Part shown: positions 37,039 through 46,458 of the stretch, piece by piece | How positions within the stretch are numbered: position 1 is the first letter of the stretch | Layout: every line of letters starts with the position of its first letter | From: CAVWDI01 sp046259385 | GTDB lineage: Bacteria > Chloroflexota > Anaerolineae > Anaerolineales > UBA4823 | Length of the DNA stretch: 64,000 nt | Direction: 5' to 3' | Assembly: GCA_046259385.1 (NCBI GenBank) | Contig: JBJYWI010000013.1 | Location: forward strand, 1 to 64,000 | Notes under the pieces: generated by a model | The model's database searches: none | The model's input: only the letters and a program-made list of their open reading frames with translations | Told to the model about the DNA's origin: nothing | Translations under genes and position numbers: made by a program

Positions 37039-38403
37039 ATGAAAGCAAAGCAGGCCTGGCAGGCTGCAAAAGGTCAACTGCAGGTTGAGATGCCGAAAGC
37101 CGCTTTCGATACCTGGGTTCGCAATGCGGAACTCGTTTCTTATGAGGACGGCAGTTTTATTATCGGCGTCCAGAACGCTTACGCACGCGATTGGCTTGAA
37201 GGACGCCTGTCAAGCACTGTCAAACGAATACTGACCGGTGTAATGAACCGGACCGTGGAAGTCCGGTTCATCGTCTGGCAGGATGAGAATACGTCCTGCG
37301 AAGTATTTGACGAGCTCTCCGCTGACGAAAACTCCGAAAACACAACCCTGGCCACACACAACCCGAGCATAAATCCACGCTATTCGTTCAATAATTTTAT
37401 CGTTGGTCCGAGCAACCGCCTGGCTCATGCAGCCTCCCTCGCAGTTGCAGAAAAACCAGCCCAAGCCTACAATCCGCTGTTTTTATACGGCGGCGTTGGT
37501 CTCGGCAAAACCCATCTACTGCATGCAATTGGCAATATGTGCTCCGGACAGGGTCTCAACATTCTATACATCTCTTCCGAAGAGTTCACAAACGACCTGG
37601 TGGATGCAATCAGAACACATAGAACCCATATCTTCCGCGAAAAATATCGCCACATCGATGTGCTACTTATTGATGACATCCAATTTATCGCTGGAAAAGA
37701 ATCCACCCAGGAGGAATTTTTCCACACTTTCAATAAACTTCATGGGCAGAATAAACAGATTGTCATATCATCTGATCGCCCGCCAAAAGCTCTGGTAACC
37801 CTGCAAGAACGACTTTGCTCTCGATTCGAATGGGGACTGGCAGCCGATATTCAGCATCCGGATTTTGAAACCAGGCTCGCAATTTTGCGTTCCAAAGCGG
37901 AGCGATCAAATTTACATATTTCCAACCAGGTTCTCGAAAATATTGCCAACCTGGTACAGTCCAACATTCGTGAACTGGAGGGGGCGTTAACCCGGGTATC
38001 CGCTTACGCAACCCTGAATGAGCTGCCGCTTTCTACCGAAATTGTAGAGACTTCCTTAGCTGATTTTTTCAAGAGGAAAAGTGAAGTGAAGCCCGAAAGG
38101 ATTTTACAGGCTGTCGCGGACGGATTTAATGTTGAAGTAGTAGAACTTTCCAGCCGGAATCGGTCAAGGCGAGTCGCACTTCCCCGGCAGGTGGCGATGT
38201 ACCTGCTGCGCGAAGAAACCGGAATTTCTTTGCCCCGGATCGGGGATATTTTAGGAGGCAGGGATCATACAACCGTCCTTTACGGATATGAAAAAATTGC
38301 AGACCTGCTGGAACGCGACGACCGCCTGCGCAGCCAGGTTATTCGGATCAGGGAAACGTTATACAATACCAGCCAGGTAAATATTCAAACAAACAAATAC
38401 TGA
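37039..38403 (+). CDS. dnaA: Chromosomal replication initiator protein DnaA
   Basis: This 454-residue AAA+ protein opens the origin. Domain I is at residues 1 to about 85. The AAA+ core has NNFIVGPSNRLAHAA, Walker A GGVGLGKTHLLHAIG (about 150), and Walker B DVLLIDDIQFIAGK. The DNA-binding domain IV ends with RQVAMYLLREETGISLPRIG and the signature GGRDHTTVLYGYEKI. GAGGAG precedes the ATG. dnaN, recF and gyrB, the usual neighbours, are missing; a 381-bp gap and a lipoprotein gene follow. Confidence 0.97.
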   Translation: MKAKQAWQAAKGQLQVEMPKAAFDTWVRNAELVSYEDGSFIIGVQNAYARDWLEGRLSSTVKRILTGVMNRTVEVRFIVWQDENTSCEVFDELSADENSENTTLATHNPSINPRYSFNNFIVGPSNRLAHAASLAVAEKPAQAYNPLFLYGGVGLGKTHLLHAIGNMCSGQGLNILYISSEEFTNDLVDAIRTHRTHIFREKYRHIDVLLIDDIQFIAGKESTQEEFFHTFNKLHGQNKQIVISSDRPPKALVTLQERLCSRFEWGLAADIQHPDFETRLAILRSKAERSNLHISNQVLENIANLVQSNIRELEGALTRVSAYATLNELPLSTEIVETSLADFFKRKSEVKPERILQAVADGFNVEVVELSSRNRSRRVALPRQVAMYLLREETGISLPRIGDILGGRDHTTVLYGYEKIADLLERDDRLRSQVIRIRETLYNTSQVNIQTNKY

Positions 38404-38784
38404 TTCCCTTATCATAATTTTTCTGAATTAAATCTCTGCGAGCTGGTAAGCCTTCCGGGTGTTATTGCAATAGAACAATCAGGGGTCAATTGACCGCCGC
38501 CTCTTGGGCAGGGCATAGTGGATCCCGTACAAGTTTATTTACCAGACCAGGTGAGAATTTGCTTTACTCCAAGATGGGATTCACTGAAAAACCCGGGTAA
38601 AAACCACTATTGAAAATACCGCATCGTCAATTTCAAAGAAACAATTGACTGGACGGCGATAATTTTGTAAACTAGATTAGATAAACAGGTGGAGAGGGAT
38701 ACAGTCATTGCGCAATATCCCTGAAAGCATTAATCTCTTTTTTGATTAAGCGCTAGAAGATATTTGTATGGGAGGGTACACAGC
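38404..38784. other. 381-bp intergenic region after dnaA
   Basis: No gene, terminator-like hairpin with a T tail, or DnaA-box cluster was recognised. A GGGAGGG ribosome binding site at its right end serves the lipoprotein gene at 38785. Confidence 0.5.
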
Positions 38785-40392
38785 ATGAACAGTTTCACAC
38801 AAAATTACCAGATAAAAATTCTCGCTTTCTGCCTGGCTCTCACCGCCGCAATCCTGGCTTGCAGCTTGGGAGGCGATGTCGCCCAATCACCACAGCTTCA
38901 GGAAAGTGCCGCGGGTCAGGAAGAGCCAGCCCAGAACATACCCGGGGATGTCGCTGAGCAGGAACAGCCTGTAGCTCAAGAAGAGACTGAGATACTGCCC
39001 GGTTTAAGCGGGAAAGTGTTATTTAAAGATGATTTCCAGGATGGCGATTCAGACGGTTGGAATATCACCTCCTCCTGGAACGTTCAGCAATCAGGCGACG
39101 TCTATGTCTTTGGGGCAGCAGGTCGCGGTGCAGCACTCGTTCCCAGCGGTCTGAACTGGAGCGGTTACATGCTGCGTGCAGACGCCTCCCGTCAGTCAGG
39201 AACCCTTGCATTTGGTTTTGACTTTAACCGCGATGCGCGCTACCTGGTCCACATCAACAATGATGGGGTGTTCCTTATCAAAGAAAGCCCACCCGATAAC
39301 TTCACTATTCTGGGACACACGGGACCTATTCCAGCCGGCGAGTGGCGCCAGATTACCCTTGGGAGCGCCGGGGGCAAGATCCAGATCTGGGTGGATCAGG
39401 AGCTATGGATTGATTACTCGGACCAGGAACCTGTCACACAGGGCACAATTGTGATCGGAACCCTGGATGATTCCCAGGCTCTGGTTGATAACGTCCTTGT
39501 CGCGCAAGTGTCCGGCTCACTGCCCTCTTCCGTTCAGATTAACGCCCCCGCACCAATTGTAGAGGCGGAAGAATACGAAGAAGAGCTTCAAGATATCGCC
39601 CAGATTATCCCAGTTGAGGAAATTGAATTTGCCCTCGCTCCTCCCCAGGAACCCCCGGATGTCCAGGTGGTTGAAGATGAATCCCCGCCTCTGGTAGTGG
39701 ATGATGAACCCCCCGTTGAAGTTGTGGATGACGAGTCCCCATCCGACGTCCAGGTCTATCCCGGACCGGGAGAACCGGACTTGCGCGTCTCAGACATCTC
39801 CATCGAACCACGCAACCCTGTCCAGGGCTCACCGGTTAAAGTACACATTCTTGTCCAGAACATCGGTGAAGTTGATTCGGGGGCATTTAATGTGGTCTGG
39901 ATGCCAGAAGGAGCCGCTAAACATATCGGCTGCAGCTGGGATTTTCTGAGTATCAAACCTGCCATGAACAGCGGCAAGGATTGTGACTATCAGGGATATC
40001 CTAATGCAGGAGATTACAAGTGGGATTTAATTATCGACCCCAGTAATGAGATCGACGAATTAAATGAAGCCAACAATTTCAGTTACGGCAGCATCCATGT
40101 CGCCAACCTTGTTCCCCTTGCTGCGCCTACAAACTGCCGAATCCTTGAATTTACTTCTTCAGAAGTGACAATAGGTTGGGATGCATTGACCGATCCTGCC
40201 CGCGAGGGTTTCCACATCTACGCGGCAGGCAGCAATCTAGTCACAAGCGCTTCATCCAATAAAAGACAAATGAGGATTAAAGGTTTGACGCCAGGGAGGG
40301 CATATCAATTTGATGTCCGTGCATTTAAAGAGCACATGGAAACCCAGCCAGGTTTATGCTCGGTTGAGGTAAATCTGCCGCCTTTGCCTTGA
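38785..40392 (+). CDS. Lipoprotein with CARDB and fibronectin-III-like domains
   Basis: This 535-residue protein has a signal peptide and lipobox (ILAC, Cys at about residue 25), so it is probably lipid-anchored outside the membrane. After a Gln/Glu-rich spacer comes a concanavalin-like beta-sandwich region (about 75-230; LFKDDFQDGDSDGW through IGTLDDSQALVDNVLV). An acidic Pro/Val/Asp/Glu-rich linker (about 245-335) leads to a CARDB domain (about 340-440) and a C-terminal Fn3 domain (about 450-530). This is a binding or adhesion type of architecture with no catalytic motif. The ATG at 38785 is chosen from GGAGGG 8 nt upstream and the signal peptide. Confidence 0.83.
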   Translation: MNSFTQNYQIKILAFCLALTAAILACSLGGDVAQSPQLQESAAGQEEPAQNIPGDVAEQEQPVAQEETEILPGLSGKVLFKDDFQDGDSDGWNITSSWNVQQSGDVYVFGAAGRGAALVPSGLNWSGYMLRADASRQSGTLAFGFDFNRDARYLVHINNDGVFLIKESPPDNFTILGHTGPIPAGEWRQITLGSAGGKIQIWVDQELWIDYSDQEPVTQGTIVIGTLDDSQALVDNVLVAQVSGSLPSSVQINAPAPIVEAEEYEEELQDIAQIIPVEEIEFALAPPQEPPDVQVVEDESPPLVVDDEPPVEVVDDESPSDVQVYPGPGEPDLRVSDISIEPRNPVQGSPVKVHILVQNIGEVDSGAFNVVWMPEGAAKHIGCSWDFLSIKPAMNSGKDCDYQGYPNAGDYKWDLIIDPSNEIDELNEANNFSYGSIHVANLVPLAAPTNCRILEFTSSEVTIGWDALTDPAREGFHIYAAGSNLVTSASSNKRQMRIKGLTPGRAYQFDVRAFKEHMETQPGLCSVEVNLPPLP

Positions 40393-40575
40393 GCGGCGAG
40401 TAAATCTTTGGCGTTGCATTGCTACCGCTGGCAGAGATATTTTCCGTTCAGGTTACACTCCCACCATAAGTAACGGGACGCCTTTTAGAAACCGCTCTGG
40501 AGTCGTTAATCCACTTCACTTCTGGAATCGCAGATTGGATTCCAGGGACCTCAAATTCATGGTTGGATATATTCC

Positions 40576-41736
40576 TTAACTCTTATCGTTGCTTTTAGTT
40601 TCGCTGACTGGTTCTTTTTCCCACCAGCGCACTCTGGGATCAGGCAGCTTTGGCGGAGAAGTCTCCGGGAACGGGTCAAGATCAAACAGGTTGGCGTAAA
40701 TATACCTCACCAGCACACGCGCTGTCGCAATTGTCGGTGCAGCCAAGAATATACCCAGCACTCCGGCAACCAGCGCACCGGTCACGATCCCCATAATCAC
40801 CACCAGTGGGTGCAGTTGGACCCTGCGCCCGATAACACGCGGGAGCAGATAGTTCAGGTCAAATTGCTGGAAAATGATGTGCAGACCGATCACGACCAGG
40901 GCGAAGACCCAATTCGGGATTGGCAGCCATGCCGATCCAAGGAAAAGCGATAAAATTGAGGCGATTGTCAGCCAGATCCCGTGCCCGATGCTCGGAAACA
41001 ACTCCAGAAAACCAGCTAGAACGCCCATAGCGAGCGCAAACGGCAGCCCAATAACCAATCCCCCTATTGTGAAAATGATCGCCACCACCAGAGCCAGCAG
41101 TATCTGCCCTCTGAAGAAGGCGTTCCAGATCTGGGTAATCTCATTTCGCAGCCTCTTAAAATCAGCCTGGTATCCAACCGGGGTGATTTTTTCCAGCCAG
41201 GAGACAACTTTCCAGCCATCAAGCACCAGATAAAAAGATACAACAATTACAAAGACCACCCATACCAGCGAGGTGATCAAATCGATCGCATAACTGAGAG
41301 TCTGCCCTACAAACGGTTCAAAAACAGCCACGATCGAACCGGACACCTGCGCGTATATCTGCTCCAGGTCGATCACATACCCGGCAACATCATACCTTCG
41401 AGCAAGTATAGATTCTATTTGTCCGATTATTTGCTGAAAATCCAGGTTGAGTTCCGTCGACTGCGCCGTCAGGGGGGGCACAATAATCAGCGGGATGGAT
41501 ACTATAATAACCCCTGCCACGATGTAAGAAAGCAGTGCCGCCAGACTGCGCCGGATTTTCAGCCTGGATTGAAACCAGCCCGCCAGCGGTGAAAGCACAT
41601 AAGCGATCACCAGTGCCAGGAGGATCGGGCCAATTGCAGCCCGGAAGATATATATTAGGTATATCCCAAAAGCCAGCAACAGCAAGCTGACGGTCAGTTT
41701 CGTCCTCGAAGACCAGCGCGGTCTCTGTTCCTCCAT
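40576..41736 (-). CDS. AI-2E family transporter (UPF0118/PerM-like)
   Basis: This 386-residue multi-pass membrane protein has about seven or eight helices. Family features are the N-terminal pair of helices, the soluble segment before FVIVVSFYLVLDGWKV, GLPFALAMGVLAGFLELFPSIGHGIW and QFDLNYLLPRVIGRRVQLHPLVVI. Members export autoinducer-2 or act as Na+/H+ antiporters; which applies cannot be told. TAGAAT ends 6 nt upstream of the ATG with no ribosome binding site, which suggests a leaderless transcript. Confidence 0.88.
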   Translation of the reverse strand: MEEQRPRWSSRTKLTVSLLLLAFGIYLIYIFRAAIGPILLALVIAYVLSPLAGWFQSRLKIRRSLAALLSYIVAGVIIVSIPLIIVPPLTAQSTELNLDFQQIIGQIESILARRYDVAGYVIDLEQIYAQVSGSIVAVFEPFVGQTLSYAIDLITSLVWVVFVIVVSFYLVLDGWKVVSWLEKITPVGYQADFKRLRNEITQIWNAFFRGQILLALVVAIIFTIGGLVIGLPFALAMGVLAGFLELFPSIGHGIWLTIASILSLFLGSAWLPIPNWVFALVVIGLHIIFQQFDLNYLLPRVIGRRVQLHPLVVIMGIVTGALVAGVLGIFLAAPTIATARVLVRYIYANLFDLDPFPETSPPKLPDPRVRWWEKEPVSETKSNDKS

Positions 41737-41742
41737 AATTAC

Positions 41743-41748
41743 ATTCTA
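41743..41748 (-). promoter_or_regulatory. TAGAAT -10-like box 6 nt before the AI-2E transporter start
   Basis: On the minus strand TAGAAT is followed by GTAATT and then the ATG at 41736. The spacing places +1 on the start codon. No Shine-Dalgarno sequence is present. Confidence 0.35.
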
Positions 41749-41796
41749 GCCGGATAACTCCAAAATGACAAACCCTAGGATATTGACTTAAACACA

Positions 41797-41833
41797 AACC
41801 CGGCTCAATCAATTTCTTCTCTTGAGCCGGGTT
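41797..41833 (-). terminator. Rho-independent terminator of the small membrane protein gene
   Basis: A perfect 12-bp stem (41822-41833 with 41797-41808) with a 13-nt loop is followed on the minus strand by TTGTGTTT. It lies 27 nt after the stop of the gene at 41861-42091. Confidence 0.8.
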
Positions 41834-41860
41834 GGTCTTATTAGCTAACCTGATTTTAAG

Positions 41861-42091
41861 TTAGAACAGCGGGTTTAAATAATTAAAATACACAGACAAT
41901 CCTAAGAGAACGACAAAGAAGGTGCCCGCCAGGATCCCGATTCTTTTGAGGTCCTTGATCGTGTCAGAGTAATCCGGGTTGAACTCAGATTCGTTTTTTC
42001 TGGTTTTTGCCTCTCTTGACACTGCCGCTCCCTCAGAGCGGCTGGTCGACCGGCTTCTTCGTGTTTGCCTTTTTCTTGTCTTTTTGCTCAT
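41861..42091 (-). CDS. Small single-pass membrane protein with basic N-terminus
   Basis: This 76-residue protein has a strongly basic Lys/Arg/Ser-rich N-terminal half (about 1-32), then DLKRIGILAGTFFVVLLGLS forming one membrane helix (about 50-70). GAGGA precedes the ATG and a good terminator follows the stop, so this looks like a real one-gene unit. No family was recognised. Confidence 0.7.
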   Translation of the reverse strand: MSKKTRKRQTRRSRSTSRSEGAAVSREAKTRKNESEFNPDYSDTIKDLKRIGILAGTFFVVLLGLSVYFNYLNPLF

Positions 42092-42210
42092 TTTTTGTTC
42101 CTCATATCTGGTCTGGCAGCGGATCCAACTGTTTACAACGGGCTGGATTATACCTCAAATCAAAACCTTTCTGCAAAAATAGTAAACCCCAGGGAGGGCA
42201 TTCCGTCTCT

Positions 42211-42699
42211 TCATAATTCTTTCGGGCGGTAGATGCGCACAAGTTCGCCGCGTGTCTCGGACGACAGTTCTCTCCAGCTTGTGATCGGCAGCGAGATGAC
42301 CGCTAATGCTGCTGTTGGCATCCGCTCAAATTCATCCGTCAACATTTCCAGCAAATCCTCAAGCCCTGGATTGTGGCCCACAACCATCACTCGTTCGTAT
42401 TGATCCGGCAGGACATTCAGGGTTTCAATATAAGCGTCCGGCCAGGCTGCATACAAATCTCTCTCATACACGATTTCACAATCAAAACCTGCCTCTTCGA
42501 CTAGCAATTCTGTGGTTTTGCATGCTCGCTTTGCGGAAGAGGATATTATAAGATCCGGAAAAAGTTCTTCTTTGACCATCAATTCTCCCATGCGCGGAGC
42601 GTCTCGTTTACCGCGTTTTTGCAACGGTCGATCATGGTCAGGTATCCCGCTATCCTTCCAGCTCGATTTTGCATGTCTGAGCAAAAATAAAATTTTCAT
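42211..42699 (-). CDS. sixA: SixA-type phosphohistidine phosphatase
   Basis: This 162-residue enzyme of the histidine phosphatase superfamily begins MKILFLLRHAKSSW, with the catalytic RH motif, and has MVVGHNPGLEDLL carrying the second catalytic His. SixA removes phosphate from phosphohistidine in signalling or PTS proteins. A longer frame reads upstream into the HerA-like gene, but the ATG at 42699 with GAGGCGG upstream matches the family start. It follows the ATPase gene by 37 nt. Confidence 0.88.
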   Translation of the reverse strand: MKILFLLRHAKSSWKDSGIPDHDRPLQKRGKRDAPRMGELMVKEELFPDLIISSSAKRACKTTELLVEEAGFDCEIVYERDLYAAWPDAYIETLNVLPDQYERVMVVGHNPGLEDLLEMLTDEFERMPTAALAVISLPITSWRELSSETRGELVRIYRPKEL

Positions 42700-42736
42700 A
42701 TCCGCCTCGTTAAACCATTTTGCTGTAGATAATCGC

Positions 42737-45238
42737 TCATTCACCCTCACCGTAACCAGGCAATGCCTCCAGTCCGCCCCCAACAGAAACCAGATGGTAA
42801 GGTGTCCATGCAATCCCAAACATATCCAGTATGACATCTTTTTTATAAGGTGCGAACGGGATCTCTTCCACATCTTCAATAATATCCAGCCATTTTCCTT
42901 TTATCTCTTCGAGCGCCTCATCCCGTTCTTCCTTTAGCTCCTCGATATCCTTCTTAAAATCCTCAATCGCGTCACGCGATTCATCTACATCCGCTTTGGC
43001 TTTGGCTGTCATGCGCCGTTTAGACAGGGAAGTTGACAATTGTCGCTTGCGGCCTCCAAACAGACTGATCACTGTTTCAGCATAAGTTCCGTATTCTTCC
43101 ATTTTCCGGTGTGAGAGTTCCGCCTCATCCTCCTCCAGTTCCTGCTGCTCGCGCTCTATCCGGTCCATCAGCTGCTGCACTTTTTTTTCAAAGGAGGCGC
43201 TTGTCTTCTTTGCATCCGCTTCAAACAATTCCTCAGCCGCATCCTCACACATTTTTCGAAATTCCTCCTCAGACACTTCTGGTCCAGCGTACACTTTCAG
43301 CTTGTCGTTTGCCCTTACAATCACCTCGCTGGAATGGTAAGCCCAATCCAGAAAATCGGATTTGATACTCGCCAGAATTTTTGAATCGGTCAACGGCGCT
43401 TCCAGGCTTTCAAACCTTGCATCTGGGGTTGGTTTTCGGTCCATCTTTTGTTCTTCGAAACCTGGTGTGAGGTGGTCATCCCAGCGCACGTTCCCGCGCC
43501 GGTCAGGATCGGAGACCAGAACCGCCCGGTAAACCTCGCTGTCCAAGTTGTATTTCCGGTTGCGGTAGCGGATGAATGCCTGTGCTAGAAGCGCCGGCCG
43601 GTAAATAAATCCTTTACTTTGTGCTTCTTCTGGGACCTCTTTCCCAGAAAACTTAAAAGCCTTGGACAGGGTCAGGTTATTGGGCAGGAAAAATTCATCA
43701 ACTCTTGCTGGAACAGCAGGCCGGGTAAGCGAGCTGGCCAATTCTTCTTCGGGTCGTTCACGGGCTGGACGCTTAGTTTCCGCAACAGTTCTTTCTGCCT
43801 TTTTATCAGTTTCTGCTTCCTCAGAGATCAACCCGGCCGCGCCAGCTATCTCGTTCAACGCGGGTATCTGGGTGCGCGTTAATGGTCCGGTCAGATAATT
43901 CATCGCCCAACGGGTGTAGAAAATCTGCGGCTTTTTCTCGTGCACGTTCTTCACCAGAAATACGCGTTTCCCCAACGCTGAAATCAATTTATCCAGCTCT
44001 CTTCGGTTCATGTCCCCAGCTATAACGCCCTCCAGACCGTCTAACAGGCGCTGTTTATCCTGGTCGGTCTGCAGTTTTCCTATAAACCATGTGCCGGCGT
44101 TTGACAGCGCTTTGTAATCAATATCAACCGGGTTCTGGGTAACAAGCATCTGCCCGACTCCAAAGGCGCGCGCTTGCTTTAACATGCGCAGCATTGGCTC
44201 TTTTGAAGGGGGATTCCCAATCGGCGGTAGATAACCAAAAATCTCATCAAAGTAAACAATCGCCCGCAGGGATGTAGTTCCGCTCTGTGAACGCATCCAG
44301 GATTCGACTGCAGAATACAACAGGGTCACAAAAAACATCCGTTCAGCGTCATTCAGGTGAGCGATATAAAAAACGCTGTGGCGCGGTTTTCCATCTGGGC
44401 TGTACAGCAGGCTGGAAACCTCCAAGGGCTGGCCTTCAATCCATGTCTGGAATGCAGGAGATGCCAGGATGTTATTGAGCAGCATAGCCAGTTCAAAGCG
44501 GTCTTTTTGAGGGAAAAATGTATCGACATCAAACACGCCCAGTTTCGAAATCGGCGGGTTTTGAGTCTGCATGATCAATTCGCCCAGATCAAGATCGTTG
44601 CCCTGGCTCCAGGCGTGTTCGAATATATTTGAAAGCAGGATATGTTCACGAGAACGAACCGGATCGATATCTTCCAGTCCAACCAGGCCAAGAAGTGCAG
44701 TGACCGTACTAGAGATCTGTTCCCGGAGCAGTTCACGGTTTTCTTCCCAGGCGATATCGGGTACCTCAAGCGAAGCCAGGATGCTGACCGGCAGCCCGCT
44801 GTCAGAGCCGGGTGTGTACACAGCAAAATTCACTGATTCCTCCAGGGCTTCGATTCGCTCCTTGCCAATACCCCATTGTGCCAGTCCATTTTGCCAAAGC
44901 GCGGAGGCATCCTGGGCGGCTTCTTCGATTGACTTTCCTTCACGGCGGGCATCATCCGGGTTAACCCAGGGTTGGAAATCCTGCGGGGCCAGGTTCGGAA
45001 AATGGAGCAAAGCGTTGGTGATATCGCCTTTTGGGTCTATCATGAGAGCGGGAATCCGCTGCAGAGCTGCTTCTTCAAGCAGGTCGATACACAGGCCGGT
45101 TTTTCCCGAGCCGGTCATGCCAACCACAACCCCGTGAGTTGTAAGGTCCTCGGGATCGTAAAGCAGCAACTCTTCAGTGACTTCTTTTCCCTTTAAGTCG
45201 TAGATTTTTCCAAGATAAAACTTTCCATCAGTATCCAT
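42737..45238 (-). CDS. HerA/DUF87-type ATPase with coiled-coil C-terminus
   Basis: This 833-residue protein has a HerA-like nucleotide-binding core: Walker A VVGMTGSGKTGL (residues 40-47), ALMIDPKGDI, Walker B IVYFDEIFGYLPP and QMLVTQNPVDIDYK. The C-terminal third is rich in Glu/Lys and Arg heptads (about 660-790), suggesting coiled coil, and ends in a small conserved-looking domain (WTPYHLVSVGG). HerA-type ATPases pump DNA in repair or defence complexes, but this long stand-alone class is widespread and its role is unclear. No NurA nuclease gene is adjacent; sixA follows. Confidence 0.82.
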   Translation of the reverse strand: MDTDGKFYLGKIYDLKGKEVTEELLLYDPEDLTTHGVVVGMTGSGKTGLCIDLLEEAALQRIPALMIDPKGDITNALLHFPNLAPQDFQPWVNPDDARREGKSIEEAAQDASALWQNGLAQWGIGKERIEALEESVNFAVYTPGSDSGLPVSILASLEVPDIAWEENRELLREQISSTVTALLGLVGLEDIDPVRSREHILLSNIFEHAWSQGNDLDLGELIMQTQNPPISKLGVFDVDTFFPQKDRFELAMLLNNILASPAFQTWIEGQPLEVSSLLYSPDGKPRHSVFYIAHLNDAERMFFVTLLYSAVESWMRSQSGTTSLRAIVYFDEIFGYLPPIGNPPSKEPMLRMLKQARAFGVGQMLVTQNPVDIDYKALSNAGTWFIGKLQTDQDKQRLLDGLEGVIAGDMNRRELDKLISALGKRVFLVKNVHEKKPQIFYTRWAMNYLTGPLTRTQIPALNEIAGAAGLISEEAETDKKAERTVAETKRPARERPEEELASSLTRPAVPARVDEFFLPNNLTLSKAFKFSGKEVPEEAQSKGFIYRPALLAQAFIRYRNRKYNLDSEVYRAVLVSDPDRRGNVRWDDHLTPGFEEQKMDRKPTPDARFESLEAPLTDSKILASIKSDFLDWAYHSSEVIVRANDKLKVYAGPEVSEEEFRKMCEDAAEELFEADAKKTSASFEKKVQQLMDRIEREQQELEEDEAELSHRKMEEYGTYAETVISLFGGRKRQLSTSLSKRRMTAKAKADVDESRDAIEDFKKDIEELKEERDEALEEIKGKWLDIIEDVEEIPFAPYKKDVILDMFGIAWTPYHLVSVGGGLEALPGYGEGE

Positions 45239-45353
45239 TCATTTTCTCCATCAATTAATCAATAATTGCAAATTCACGAGGTGCTTCACTATTCTACGTC
45301 GTGAAGGTCGTTTCGCCAAGCTTTTCGCATTTCTTGGAATATAAATTCCAATC

Positions 45354-46454
45354 TCAATGGGAAGCCCGTGATTTTATGAATACACGCCCAAATTCCTGTT
45401 CGTATTTTTTAGCGAAATCCTTGCTGTGAATAATTATCACGTTTTCATCATTCACAGTTTCAGCATTAACGCTGAAATTATAAGAACCGGTGATGACAAT
45501 ACTCTCATCTATGATGATGATTTTATGATGCATTTTATTTTCATTGCCATCCAGGCGCACATCCAGACCGGCTGAGAGCAGATTGTAGAATTCCGTTCCG
45601 GCATTCGCCCTGGATTGACCTTCATCGAAAACGCCTCTCACCTGTACCCCATGCCGGGAGCTGGCGACCATCGCATCCGCCAGTTCATCGAGCGTAAATG
45701 AATAAGCCAGAAAGTCGATGCTTTCCCTCGCATTCTGGATCAACTGCTTGATACGGTGTGCCGGGTGGTCCTCGGGTGAAAAATAAGTCTCGACATTAAC
45801 CCCGTTTACATTACTAAACTGGTTGGGAGTATTCGCCGGAGAACCCGGCCCAAAGCGGTCTTCCAGGAACATTTCCTCAAACTCCACTGTGTAATTTTCC
45901 GCGATGGGAGCGGATTTGAGGTGCAACAAGTTGTTATCATGGTAATAAGCGCCCATTACACTCAAGTTAATCGAGCCCGTCCAGACTTCCTGGCGGTCAA
46001 TTACAACAAACTTATTGTGCATGCGCCCTTCTCTCCGGTCTCCTAGGACCGGGATACCCGCTTCCTTTAATTCAATAATCTCATCCACGTCCAGGTTATC
46101 GCTCTCTGTCACTACCCGTACCGGAACACCGCGCCTGTGAGTCTCTATCAATGCATCCCGGATGCTCCATAAATTCAGGAAATGCATAGCCATATCCACG
46201 CTGACACGCGCTTTCCGGATGCTTTCCGCTAGCGCTTCATCTGGACCACCACGGTAATTCGAACCTGTAGTGCTGTCTGGGTCGCTGAAATAAACCGAAA
46301 GCCAATCCGGGGATTCCGGTTTGAGCTCAGCCATCGCTGTGGGCAGGGGTTGATCCCTGATTAACAAATTATCACAGGCAGCTGCAGTTAGCAAAACTGC
46401 TGTCAACATACCTGCGATAATTTGTTTCACAACTGCGCGTAATATTAATAGCAT
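45354..46454 (-). CDS. Phospholipase D-family (PLDc-like) secreted protein
   Basis: This 366-residue protein has two HxKx4D motifs, MHNKFVVIDRQ and MHHKIIIIDES, each followed by a GSxN block (TGSINLS, TGSYNFS). That is the complete active site of a PLD-superfamily phosphodiesterase. A hydrophobic N-terminal segment ending TAAAC suggests export, with a weak lipobox. The substrate could be phospholipid or nucleic acid. The ATG at 46454 lies 4 nt after the stop of the upstream small ORF; a longer start at 46499 overlaps that ORF. The HerA-like gene follows 115 nt downstream. Confidence 0.85.
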   Translation of the reverse strand: MLLILRAVVKQIIAGMLTAVLLTAAACDNLLIRDQPLPTAMAELKPESPDWLSVYFSDPDSTTGSNYRGGPDEALAESIRKARVSVDMAMHFLNLWSIRDALIETHRRGVPVRVVTESDNLDVDEIIELKEAGIPVLGDRREGRMHNKFVVIDRQEVWTGSINLSVMGAYYHDNNLLHLKSAPIAENYTVEFEEMFLEDRFGPGSPANTPNQFSNVNGVNVETYFSPEDHPAHRIKQLIQNARESIDFLAYSFTLDELADAMVASSRHGVQVRGVFDEGQSRANAGTEFYNLLSAGLDVRLDGNENKMHHKIIIIDESIVITGSYNFSVNAETVNDENVIIIHSKDFAKKYEQEFGRVFIKSRASH

Positions 46455-46458
46455 ATTT

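Noticed and set aside
42700..42879. An N-terminal extension of SixA
   Set aside because: The extra residues overlap the end of the HerA-like gene and are unrelated to the family; the ATG at 42699 has a ribosome binding site.
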